From Aquilaria yunnanensis (Eukaryota; Streptophyta; Magnoliopsida; Malvales; Thymelaeaceae), in assembly GCA_039654915.1 (NCBI GenBank), contig CM077594.1, positions 71,418,393 to 71,482,392 on the forward strand: 64,000 bases of DNA, in the 5' to 3' direction. A model generated the notes under the pieces. It did not search any database. It worked only from the letters and a program-made list of their open reading frames with translations, and was not told the DNA's origin. Numbering within the stretch: position 1 is the stretch's first letter; every line of letters begins with the position of its first letter. Below, piece after piece: positions 22,186 to 31,948 of this stretch. A program made the translations under genes and the position numbers.

Positions 22186-25100
22186 GACGTCAAGAGAGTG
22201 TTACTTGATGATGGCTCAAATGCTGACGTCCTATTCTCGCACTTACTGCCAAGCTTGGGCATCACCAGCAGCGAGCTGAAACCTGTCACCACGCCCACCT
22301 TCGGCGTTGGGCCATCCGAACTACCCGTCCTCGGATGGATCGACCTCCCTTTGATGATGAAAGGCACTTCGGTAGACGGAGCAGCTGAGTTGTACGCGTC
22401 CACAATGGCAAGATTCATCGTCATGGATGTCCCGTCTTCGTACAACGCCATCCTTGGAAGGCAGACTCAGGGGAACCTGCACATTCGCCCCGATGTGAAG
22501 TACTTGACTGTCACATTCGCCACCAAGGATGGAGATGCAGAGGTCTTCATCGACCAAGCCGAGGTAAGAAAGGTGTTTGTAAAAACACGAAAGGCTCCGG
22601 CAAACAGCTCTACACAAACGGTGGAGGCAAAGGCGCAGGAGAAAGGCAAAGAAGGAGATCCCGCAGAAGTAGAAACGGAAGCAGTAGATCTTGTCCCAGG
22701 ACAATCTACCCGAATAGGGAAGAGCTTGGCCAAAGGTGATAAGGAAAATCTTGTATCCTTTCTGCTAAAAAATAAAGATCTGTTTGCCTACTCGCCGAAA
22801 GACATGCCAGGAGTGAACCCTGGCATAATACAGCACAGCCTCAAAGTAAGCCCGGAAGCAAAACCTATCAGGCAAAAGAAACGAAGCATCTCAGCCCACA
22901 AAAGCAACTTTGTGAAAACCGAAGTCCAGCGCCTATTGGATGCTGAAGTTATCAGGGAGGTCAAATACCCCGAATGGTTAAGCAACGTGGTCATTGCCAT
23001 GAAAGAAGGTAGCAGCAAACTCCGGATGTGCATTGATTTCAGAAACTTGAACGATGCTTGCCCGAAAGACTCATTTCCCCTCCCGCCAATAGATCAACTG
23101 GTAGATTCAACGGCCGAATACGGGCTCCTGAGCTTCCTAGATGCCTTCAGCGGCTACCATCAGATAAGGATGGACCCGGAAGATGAAGAGAAAACTGCCT
23201 TCATCACCGAGGGAGGAACGTACTGCTATATCAGAATGCCCTTCGGGCTGAAAAATGCAGGAGCCACCTACCAGAGACTGATGAACAAGGTCTTTAAAGA
23301 CCAAATGGGGAGAAACATGGAAGTATATGTTGACGATATGATAGTAAAAAGCAAGCTGCCCGGCTACCACGTTGCAGATTTGGAGGAAACCTTCCAAAAG
23401 CTCAGAGCCTTCGGGATTCGCCTTAACCCCGAGAAATGTATCTTCGGGGTGACGTCGGGAAAATTCCTTGGGTACATGGTATCCGAAAGAGGCATCGACG
23501 CCAATCCTGAGAAGATTAAGGCTCTACTTGAGTTCCGAACTCCTGCCACAGTGAAAGACGTGCAGAGACTAAGCGGAAGAATAACCTCTCTGAGCAGGTT
23601 TATTTCCAGGTACGGAGATAGGTGTCGACCTTTCTTCAAAGTCCTCACAAAGGCAGCAAAAATGGAAGGCGACCTCGGAAGAAACAATCATCCCTGGGAA
23701 GGAGATTGCCAAAAGGCCTGGGAAGAACTCAAAGTCTACCTGGCCAGCCTGCCGACTCTGCGGCAACCACGGGTGGGAGAACTCCTCGTACTGTACCTCG
23801 CCGTCACAGAAAAGGCCGTGAGCTCGGTCCTGATAAAAGAAGAAGGGCCGAAACAATGGCCGGTCTACTATGTCAGCAAGTCCCTGCATGGCGCCGAAGT
23901 CAGGTACCCTTTGCTTCAAAAAGCTATATACGCCTTGGTGCTTGCAGGAAGAAGACTACGACCATATTTCCAGGCTCACCCCATCATCGTCCGAAGTAGT
24001 CTACCACTACGGGATGTTATGAAGAGAGTTGATCATTCGGGAAGGCTCTCCAAGTGGTGCATAGAGCTTGGCGAACACGAAATCACGTATGAGCCTCGAA
24101 AGGCCATAAAAGCCCAAGCATTGGCAGATTTTATCGCCGAAATACCCACCACTGAGGAGAACCACTCAGATCCGAAAGAAGGGGAGCCAGAATGGACCTT
24201 GCATGTTGACGGAGCCTCGGGGTCCGAACACCAGGGAGCTGGAATAGTTATCAGAGGTCCCGAAGGCCTAGAGGTGATGAAGGCTATCAAGTTCAGCTTC
24301 AACGTCACCAATAATGTGGCTGAGTATGAAGCCCTCATAGCGGGATTATGCTTGGCCAGAAAGATTGGCGTGAGAAACTTAAGGGCTCACAGCGATTCCC
24401 AGCTGGTAGTTCGGCAGACGGCAGGAGATTATGGGGCGAATGACCCCATCTTGGCAAAATACCACGAGCTGGTAAGAAAACTCATCCAAGAATTTGACGC
24501 CGTACGGATCGAAAATGTACCCCGGCGGAATAACACTGAGGCAGATTGCTTAGCAAAGTCCAAAACATACACCGAGGTGCTAGACCATCCAAGCATCTCC
24601 GTGCTAGGCGTAGCGACCTCGGGAATGGGGTGGAAGGACCCCATAAAGAAATACCTCGCAGAGAATGAGCTTCCCGAAGACGCCGGCAATGCTGCAAGAC
24701 TGCGAAGACGCGCCGGAAGATTCTTCCTGATTGGTGAAGAGTTATATCGGCAAGGATATGCAAATCCGCTGCAGAGATGTGTGGGCGAAGAGGATACTGA
24801 GATGGTCCTCGAAGAAGTCCACGAAGGCATGTGCGGCTCGCACATTGGAACTGATGCCCTTGCAGCAGTGATACTCCGCCAAGGATACTTCTGGCCTACC
24901 CTGAGAAAGGACGCAAGGCAGTTCGTCCAGAAGTGCGGTAGTTGCCAGAGACATGCAAAAATCCAGAGGATACCCTCGGAAATGGTAACGTCGGCAGACT
25001 ATCCTTGGCCCTTCGCAGTCTGGGGTATAGACCTCATTGGGCCACTCCCCACAGCGCCCGGAGGCGTGAAATTCTGCGTGGTAGCAGTGGACTATTTCTC

Positions 25101-25866
25101 AAAGTGGGTAGAGGCAGAACCACTAGCAACTATCTCGGCAAAAGAAGTGCAGAAGTTCGTATGGAAAAACATCGTATGCAGATTTGGCATACCGAGGGTA
25201 CTAGTAGCTGATAATGGATCCCAGTTCATAGACAAAGGATTCCAGGAATTCATCAGCGACCTCGGAATAAAGATGCACTTCGCCCCAGTAGCTCACCCCC
25301 AAAGCAATGGGCAGGTGGAAGTATCAAACAGGACCATAAAAGATGGCCTGAAAAAGAGACTTGGGGAAGCCAAGGGGAAATGGCTAGGAGAACTCCAAAG
25401 TGTATTGTGGAGCTACCGAACGACGCCACGAAGAGCCACAGGGGAAACTCCCTTCTCACTCGTCTTCGGAACAGAGGCCATTATCCCAATAGAGATAGTT
25501 CAGCCTTCAATACGGGTGCAAGTATTTGATGAAGGCGGAAACGACCTCGGTCTGAGAACCAAGCTCGACCTTGTGGCCGAACACAGAGAAATAGCAGAGC
25601 TGAGAAGAAAAGCTTTCCAGCAAAGAGTGGCCGCGGCTATCAACTTAAAAGCCAGGCCAAAAGAAATCAAAAAAGGAGACCTCGTTCTCCGAAAGGCCGA
25701 CTTTGCACCCCGAAGGCCATCTCACGGAGTACTTCGCGCAAATTGGGAAGGACCTTATCTGGTTCTCGCCGAAGTACGAAAAGGCGTGTACAAGCTTGGC
25801 GACGCCGAAGGCGTAGAATTGAAAAACACTTGGCATTCAGACGCCCTGAAAAGATTCTACGCCTAA
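22186..25866 (+). CDS. pol: Element A Pol: protease, RT, RNase H, archaeal-type RNase H, integrase
   Basis: Same frame as gag; the two make one 5,499-nt frame apart from the TAG before it. Counting from 20368, the protease motif is DDGS at 614-617, RT has YVDD at 987-990, and a Ty3-type RNase H follows at about 1100-1260. A second, archaeal-type RNase H has D1281, E1321 and D1343. The integrase zinc finger is H1485, H1492, C1523, C1526; the core is D1555, D1615, E1651 (D,D-35-E spacing), and the C-terminal GPY motif is at 1795-1797. There is no chromodomain. The double RNase H is the known hallmark of plant Tat elements. All catalytic residues are present, so this half looks functional if translated. 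Confidence 0.93.
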   Translation, partial: DVKRVLLDDGSNADVLFSHLLPSLGITSSELKPVTTPTFGVGPSELPVLGWIDLPLMMKGTSVDGAAELYASTMARFIVMDVPSSYNAILGRQTQGNLHIRPDVKYLTVTFATKDGDAEVFIDQAEVRKVFVKTRKAPANSSTQTVEAKAQEKGKEGDPAEVETEAVDLVPGQSTRIGKSLAKGDKENLVSFLLKNKDLFAYSPKDMPGVNPGIIQHSLKVSPEAKPIRQKKRSISAHKSNFVKTEVQRLLDAEVIREVKYPEWLSNVVIAMKEGSSKLRMCIDFRNLNDACPKDSFPLPPIDQLVDSTAEYGLLSFLDAFSGYHQIRMDPEDEEKTAFITEGGTYCYIRMPFGLKNAGATYQRLMNKVFKDQMGRNMEVYVDDMIVKSKLPGYHVADLEETFQKLRAFGIRLNPEKCIFGVTSGKFLGYMVSERGIDANPEKIKALLEFRTPATVKDVQRLSGRITSLSRFISRYGDRCRPFFKVLTKAAKMEGDLGRNNHPWEGDCQKAWEELKVYLASLPTLRQPRVGELLVLYLAVTEKAVSSVLIKEEGPKQWPVYYVSKSLHGAEVRYPLLQKAIYALVLAGRRLRPYFQAHPIIVRSSLPLRDVMKRVDHSGRLSKWCIELGEHEITYEPRKAIKAQALADFIAEIPTTEENHSDPKEGEPEWTLHVDGASGSEHQGAGIVIRGPEGLEVMKAIKFSFNVTNNVAEYEALIAGLCLARKIGVRNLRAHSDSQLVVRQTAGDYGANDPILAKYHELVRKLIQEFDAVRIENVPRRNNTEADCLAKSKTYTEVLDHPSISVLGVATSGMGWKDPIKKYLAENELPEDAGNAARLRRRAGRFFLIGEELYRQGYANPLQRCVGEEDTEMVLEEVHEGMCGSHIGTDALAAVILRQGYFWPTLRKDARQFVQKCGSCQRHAKIQRIPSEMVTSADYPWPFAVWGIDLIGPLPTAPGGVKFCVVAVDYFSKWVEAEPLATISAKEVQKFVWKNIVCRFGIPRVLVADNGSQFIDKGFQEFISDLGIKMHFAPVAHPQSNGQVEVSNRTIKDGLKKRLGEAKGKWLGELQSVLWSYRTTPRRATGETPFSLVFGTEAIIPIEIVQPSIRVQVFDEGGNDLGLRTKLDLVAEHREIAELRRKAFQQRVAAAINLKARPKEIKKGDLVLRKADFAPRRPSHGVLRANWEGPYLVLAEVRKGVYKLGDAEGVELKNTWHSDALKRFYA

Positions 25867-25979
25867 GCTTGAGCGGAAGAAGTATATTGTACAAGAAATA
25901 TTCTAAGTACAGAATGGTCTAGAGAAGAATGGTCTTGAGAAAAATTTTCAAGTATACCAAATTGTCCAAGACAGATTTC

Positions 25980-26545
25980 CGTGAAGGTGCTCGCCACGAA
26001 AAAAGCGGTTGTGACTTCCCGAAGCCCCTTGAGCCACTATGCTCGGGAAAAATGGGAAACAAGAATCTTGCAAAGGTACTCAGCATAATCAGTGCAGAGA
26101 AAATTTTCCGAACACCCTTGAGCGAACATGCTCGGGAGAAAGGGAAAGCAAGAATCTCGCAAAAGTACACGCCAAAACAAAAGCAGAGGTAATTTCCGAA
26201 CACCCTTGAGCGAACGTGCTCGGGAAAAAGGGAATGAGCAATCTCGTGAAGATTTTCCTAAGTCCCTTGAGCAAATATGCTCGGGACAATAGGAAGACAG
26301 AAAAATTTGGCTAAAGATTTTCCGAAGGCCCTTGAGCGAACATGTTCGGGATAAAAGGAAACAAAAAGCCTGCAAAAGACTTAGCCAAATTTTTGCAAAT
26401 TTTCCAGAAAGTCTCTTGAGCGAGCACGCTCGGGACAAAGGAAGGTAAAAAGTTTCTTTGGTTGCAGGTTTTCCGAAAGTCTCTTGAAGCAAACGTGTTC
26501 GGGACAGTGGAAATGAAGAAACTTGCAAGAAAGGACTTAGCCGAA
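25980..26545. repeat. Hairpin repeat array between convergent genes of element A
   Basis: About seven units, 60 to 90 bp apart, with the core CCCTTGAGCGAACATGCTCGGG and close variants; cores start near 26028, 26114, 26202, 26264, 26330, 26413 and 26482. Units also share GAAAATTTTCCGAA and AAGAATCTCGCAAA words. The array lies between the pol stop (25866) and the antisense stop (26638). Confidence 0.85.
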
Positions 26546-26637
26546 AAGATTGTTCATTTAGAGCAAACGCTGCCTTACAAAAGAAGTGTCCAAAGAAGGA
26601 GCACGAAGGAGAAAAATAAGAGGAGCCCTAAAACAAA

Positions 26638-28986
26638 CTAGGGAGAGCCGGGTGGACGAAGACCAGGAAGCTTCAGATGCTCGACCCTGGACCACTGCCA
26701 CCGAGGTCCCTCAGGAATATTTAGGCCCTCCAGAAAAGAGAGGTCCAAATCTGGGAACCTCTGCAACACCTGGTGCCGAGCGAGGCAGAAGCCGTCCTGA
26801 AAGGCGACCTTGGCCATGTCGTCAGAAGTACGTTTTTGAATGCCAAGGACATTGACCTCGTCCCTCAGCTCAGCAACCTCCTCCTCGAGCTCGCTTATCC
26901 CCAGCATCTCTCCGGACTCCTTCTTCAGAGCCTCGACCTCGGCTTGAAGAGCAGTGTTCTCGTCCGTCAACCTCGACGCAAGACTGTCGGAAACAGCCTT
27001 GTCCTTGACAAGATCTTCATTGGCGGCAAGCAGCTCCTTTACCTGGTCGCCGAGGTCGGCAATCTTCCGGGAGGAGTCCTTTTCGAGTTCTTCTCTTTTC
27101 TTCGAGAACTCCTCCCGAACGGCAGCAAGTTGCTGAGAACAATCCGCTGTCAGCTGCTGGTTGCTGGCAATCACCTTCGCAAGCGAAGCCTTCGCTTCAC
27201 TGAGTTCCCGCGAAGTCGCATCCTTGGAGGCAGCCTGTCTGGCCACCCGAACTCGGAGATAACCAGCGTACTCCAGCAGCTACGGCAAGGCAAAAGTCCA
27301 GGTTAGTACAAGTCTAAACACTTAGAAAATTGAGGAAAAAAGTGTAAAGACTATACCTGAGCAGCGTGCTCGGTGACTTTTGCGGCGAGGGTATTATCCC
27401 CCGGGTGAGCCGCCGCAAGGGCCCGGAAGGAGGCATCAGTGGTCATCCCCTTCCAAATCTCTTTGGTCATCTTCGGACAATCGCCGGAAAACAGATTCAT
27501 ATCCTCCATGATTGTCCAAAAGGGCTCCAAGGGGATCTTCCCCTCAGGGATTGTGGCATCGCGCAGGGCCCGTTTCCTCTCATGAATGGCCCTCCAGCCA
27601 ACAGTAAGAGGCTCCCCTGAAAGTGAGAAGGAAGTTAGGAGCAAAAGAAAAATTCGCGAAAGGAAAAGGAGCTGAACTTCGCCTAAAGACATACCTGGAG
27701 GAACCTCGGAGACAGTGTCCTCGGGATCCTCGGGCCCCTCGGAAGAAAGACCCTTACCCTTCTGCCGGTACCGCTCCTCGGCGGTGGGTACTTCTACCAC
27801 TACAGTGTTTCTGGGGGCCTCGAGGTCGGGAAGAGGCACCTCGGCGGAAGTAGCGGGGACCTCGGCCGGTGGAATTTCAACAAGACCAGCGTCTTCGCCA
27901 GCTTCTTCCTCCAAAAGCTCTGGCTGAGAAGGCTGGAGAGCCCTCCGAACTCGCTTCGCCGAGGGTCCCGCCCCTGTCGTCTTCCTTCTTCGGGAAGCCG
28001 CCTTCTTTGTCTGCTCCCCCTTCTCCACTTGGCCAGAAAAGAGGGCCTTGTAATAAGCGGCAGCCCCATCGCCCATCTCTGAAAAAGAGAAGAAATATCA
28101 GCGTAAGTCCGAGGAAAAAGTATAAAGGGATGGAAGATTACTCAATTTCGGCAAAAGTTTCGAAAGAAGTCTCCCCCTTAAGGAGCTTGACCAGCCAGGA
28201 GTCTTTCCCGGCGATGGCGGGAGCGGGCATATTGAGGTCGGTCACGTGCTCCTTAACCACTTTCAGCTCCCGAAGGACTTCTTCGGTCATCAACCTCCAG
28301 TTGATAGGAAAGGGGTAAAGAGCACGAGGAGAGACCTCGGGAGCCCAGTCAGCGACTGCCCGAATGCGGGCGTCGAAATCCGCGAACACGGAAGCCAACG
28401 GTGGGGTCAGCAGCATCCTCGGATCAACGACGTCTGCGTTCAGCACTCCCTGAGCCCACCTGGTCGGGACATCAGACCAGTTCTTATCCACCTTGAGGAA
28501 AAAGAACTTAGGCTGCCACCCCCGCCAGCTGTCCTTCGTGTCGAAGGTGAAGGTAAATTTTTTGCTCCCGGATCCCCGAGGCAGCAGGAAATAGAAGCCA
28601 CCCTTCGGGACCACATAGAGCTTGTAGTACTGCATGAAAATGATGAAGTGGGGCTCTATCCCGAACACGCCACACATGCAGAGGTAGGCGTTAAAATAGC
28701 AGTACGCGTTCGGGGGAAGCTGGTTCACAGCAATGCCATGGAATTGGCAGAACTCGCAAACCACCTTCGGGGGAGGATACCGAAGACACGCCTTCAGTTG
28801 GGCTCGGAGGACGGTAACCTCGTCGCCACGGTTTGAAAAAGCAAAATGGCTAGAACGAGGCAGTCTGGTCACAGCATAAGACGGAAGAAAGAATTTTTTC
28901 TTCCACCTCTCTAGTTTTTCGGGGGTGGTACAGCAAGGATGGGCCAGAAGAGGTTTCCAGCTCTCGGGAACAGGCATCGCAGACAT
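26638..28986 (-). CDS. Element A antisense accessory gene, four exons, 708 residues
   Basis: Exons on the minus strand are 28986-28146, 28078-27695, 27616-27357 and 27279-26638 (841, 384, 260 and 642 nt; total 2,127, divisible by three). Introns 2 and 3 have GT donors (GTATGT and GTATAG), and every acceptor is AG. Donor 1 is TT where B has GTGAGT, so intron 1 may not splice. There is no stop in any exon. Residues 1-280 carry the PF04195-like domain (PVPESWKPLL, RYPPPK, CQFHGIAVNQLPPN, CGVFGIEPHF, WRGWQ). Exon 2 is basic then acidic and low-complexity. Exon 3 has KIPLEPFWT. Exon 4 is a long coiled coil ending in AFQDGFCLARHQ and DLDLSFLEGL. Antisense ORFs of this type are known in Tat/Grande-like elements; the function is unknown. 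Confidence 0.88.
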
Positions 28987-29272
28987 GAAAAAGAGTTTGA
29001 GATGGAAAAGAAAATAGTTTCCAGAAAAAACTCAGAAGACGAGTTTGGAAAAAACAACAGTTTTCCAGAAAAACTCAGAAAAACAGAGGAATCAAGTACT
29101 CTGGAAATCAAAACCCACCAAAAGATTTGCCGGAGGACGCCGTCGTGAAAGTTGGTAGGAAAAAGCTCTGATTAAAGAAGCTCCGCCACAGAAAGCAAGA
29201 TAAAACGCAAGAACAGAGGACAGAGCAGAAAAAGAGCAGAAAAACAGTAAGTGGGACTTATGATAGAATGGG

Positions 29273-29282
29273 CTATTTATAG
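29273..29282 (-). promoter_or_regulatory. TATA box of the antisense gene of element A
   Basis: CTATAAATAG on the minus strand, 290 bp upstream of the ATG at 28986. Conserved in B, C and E. Confidence 0.68.
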
Positions 29283-29411
29283 GCCAAAGGTGGGTAACCG
29301 AAAGAACATCATAAGTACCCATTGGAGGCGAACTGTCGCCGTAACTGCCCGCTGCACCCGAAAAGGCGCGCCCTCTATAAATGACGCGCCTCTCCTCCAA
29401 TGGCAAGAAGC

Positions 29412-29417
29412 CACGTG
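29412..29417 (-). promoter_or_regulatory. G-box upstream of the antisense gene of element A
   Basis: CACGTG, within GACACGTGG on the minus strand, about 130 bp upstream of the antisense TATA box. C has the same box intact at 51934-51939; B and E have one-base variants. It is the same core found in the LTR promoters. Confidence 0.6.
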
Positions 29418-29579
29418 TCAACCGCTGCGTAGAAATGGGGGACGTGCCTCCCCAAACGTGCCTGGAAAACCGGGACACGCCTCCTAATTGGGACACGTCG
29501 TTTGACATCCCTGAGAAATGGAGACGCGCCGCTCAGTCTGACACGCTTGGCCATCAGACCTGCAGAAATAAAAAAGCAG

Positions 29580-29765
29580 GCCACCTCGAGGACACCAAGA
29601 GACAGGCTATGGCTGAACAGCCCATGACTTTTGGGCAAGAGGTGTATCTTCGGTACAGGCTTTGCCTCGGAGACACCAAAGAATAGGCCAAGGCCGAACA
29701 GCCCAGACCCTCGGGCAAAAGGTGCGACCTCGGAACAGGTTATGCTTCCCAACAAGACTCCCAAC
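29580..29765. repeat. Tandem repeats next to the polypurine tract of element A
   Basis: Two to three imperfect units of about 70 to 80 bp with CCTCG(A/G)(A/G)GACACCAA, GGCCGAACAGCCC and GGGCAA(G/A)AGGTG. They match those in B and E. Confidence 0.6.
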
Positions 29766-29813
29766 GGCAACCTCGGAAAGAGATGCAAACCGAAGTCTTC
29801 ACTTCGGCTTTCC

Positions 29814-29822
29814 AGAGGGGGG
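29814..29822 (+). other. Polypurine tract of element A
   Basis: AGAGGGGGG, then CATG, then the 3' LTR at 29827. The LTR start is fixed by the target duplication at the other end, so four bases separate tract and LTR. Confidence 0.8.
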
Positions 29823-29826
29823 CATG

Positions 29827-30693
29827 TGATAGCCAAAGGCTATCGCCTCAATCTGGCCGAATACCCTGCCACAACAATGGCCAGAAGAACTGGCGCTTCC
29901 CGGGAATAGGTGGAATCATGCACCTCGGGAGATAGCCTGAGAGCTCCGAGCCTCGGCACGCCAGTAAAACTTGAGGACTCCATTCGCCCCCCAAGGTTGT
30001 GAACACCGCGCCTTCGGAAAAGTGGCACCAGACATTGCTGCCCGAATATGATATCCCCGAAGGCGGAACCCCCTGGAACTGGGAACCCCCGAACTGAGGG
30101 TAGGCTTCCCGAAGAGGCTCTGTCCGAACTAGAGGACGACCTCGCCCAGGGACCTCGGGAGTACGGCAGGCGCATTTAAGGAAGCATTTAAGGAAGCCTC
30201 TGACACGTCCCACCACAGACGTAAAAAGTCGCCCTGACGCGCAGACGCCATCAGAATCATATCATGGCCCGTCTCAGCACAAGGCTCGAGGCCATCTAGT
30301 TACCAACTATCTGTCCCCTACGCCCAGACGTTCAGGAGCATCCGACCGCACACGTGTCATGATCTGAACGGGCTAGGTATTCCTATATATACAGGAAATA
30401 AATACTTGACAGGAGGTTGGCAGGCCGGATATACAGCTCCCACACTCTGAGAAAATACCAGGCGAGACTTTTCTGCCTTTCTCTTTGAGCTAGTGACTTT
30501 CTCCTTCTTCCGGCCACCACTGACTTGGGCGTCGGAGGCTCCCCCCCCGGAAAAACACTCCGGGGGCCTCCTAACCCTGTTTACCAGTTTTCCAGGTACT
30601 CTCCTAGAGGCGATCCACCTTCCAGGCGTTCTTCCTCCTAGAAGTCTCCTCAACAGTCATCATGACTCACAACGATGAGGCCTTGGGCCATCA
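29827..30693 (+). repeat. 3' LTR of element A
   Basis: 867 bp, with about three substitutions against the 5' LTR (two in the GGGAG/ATAG region near 29927, one near 30073). Followed by target duplication GTCCC. Confidence 0.97.
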
Positions 30694-31948
30694 GTCCCTA
30701 GTATAGTATTATTGTGGAGCGGGTTGCAATAATACATAATGACTAGCATATGTGGAGACTAATATGAGATATGTAGTCTACATATGGGTACAAGTTGGAG
30801 AACTTGTGTACTGGACCGACCCACAATGAGAACACTTCATGGATCGTTATATGAGTGTCATAAGTGATTCTTATAGTGATCATGGTATATATAGTCCTTC
30901 AACCTAAGATCATCAAGGTTCCTTACATGTGAGTCACATACTTTGATACTTTCCTTTGTTGCCCGTAACTGAGTGAACTTGAATGAGGTCATTGGGTATG
31001 TCACATATCATGCGGAGGGATTTGTATGATCAGGATGGGATTTGTCCCTCCTATGTAATGGGAGTGATATCTTCGGGCCCCTTGATAGAGTAAAACTTAG
31101 AAAAATGCATGGCCTTGCTCGGATGAGTTGATATACGATATCAACGTCATTAGTTTAAGTTGGTCTACTCGGTAATTAAGAAACCAAAGATTGGGCTATA
31201 CGAGAGTGACACATTCCATGTCTCGTGCTTAGTCTTGATATCTTGGACAAAGGGACAATGGCATATATCGGTGATGATCATAAAGGTTTAGTCGAATCAT
31301 CGACAATCTTGTCACTTGGGTAGCAATGATGTGTTGCTAGACACTGCTCATTGCTTGTGATCATAAATGTGATTTATGATCATTGCCAATGTGGTAAGAG
31401 CCTATTGGGTCACACACATAGAGCTATTTGGATCATTAAAGTGCATGGGCTAATAATTTGGGTATAGGTTTCACAATAATTTCATATTAATAATGGGCCC
31501 AATAGTTGAGCCATTCTTAAGCCTAAAATTAAAGCCTAATTGGAATAGGGCTTTGAAACCCATTAGGCCTGGAAGTTGAGTCTCATTATAAATACAACTT
31601 CTAGTGAGAAATTCGCAGGTCTCCATGCCCTAGCCTCCCAAAAGGACAGCCACACTCTTCTCTTGCAATTCCTTGGAGGACGCAAGCTAGCACTGCGAGT
31701 GCAAGAGAAACGCATCTGCCAGGATGCAGGTGGAAGCATGGTGATCCCGAGAGGCTCGTGTGGATACCATAGAGAGCCTAAACACGTCAACTGTTCAGGT
31801 TTTGTGATTCAACTCTACGGTTGAGTGAGAGATCTCAACCGAAAATTAGGTATGAAAATTTTTGAACACCCTGTTTACCCTGTTTCACTTGGATCCTGGA
31901 GGGTTTCGGTTAAATTCCACTACGCTGTTTGGCTCCCGAAACCCAACA

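Larger units (their letters stand above)
19533..30693 (+). mobile_element. Element A: young, full-length Tat-like Ty3/gypsy retrotransposon (11,161 bp), target duplication GTCCC
   Basis: Two 867-bp LTRs (19533-20399 and 29827-30693) differ at about three positions by eye. GTCCC flanks at 19528-19532 and 30694-30698. Inside, in order: primer binding site, one gag-pol frame with a single stop, a hairpin repeat array, an antisense four-exon gene, short tandem repeats and a polypurine tract. Near-identity of the LTRs means recent insertion. The single stop suggests it now depends on another copy or on readthrough, unless the stop is a sequencing error. Confidence 0.97.
19366..31948 (+). repeat. 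Solo LTR of family G, copy 2, split by element A; target duplication GCAAC
   Basis: The left part is 19366-19532 and the right part 30699-31948; element A and one GTCCC copy lie between, leaving 1,417 bp. GCAAC flanks at 19361-19365 and 31949-31953. The first dinucleotide is TA instead of TG (TATTAGTGTTATGCCC against TGTTAATATTGTGCCC in copy 1), explained by G-to-A changes. A TATAAATACA box is near 31588. It interrupts F gag, which resumes at 31949. Confidence 0.9.

Noticed and set aside
25980..26545. Regular short repeats that could recall a CRISPR array
   Set aside because: Units vary in length and sequence, spacers are related to each other, the same array recurs in four retrotransposons, and the genome is a plant's.
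30357..30653. A 98-codon minus-strand ORF repeated in three A-type LTRs (7466-7762, 20063-20359, 30357-30653)
   Set aside because: It is repeated only because the LTRs are nearly identical. It covers promoter, hairpin and primer-proximal sequence and is not kept in B, C, D, E or F LTRs.
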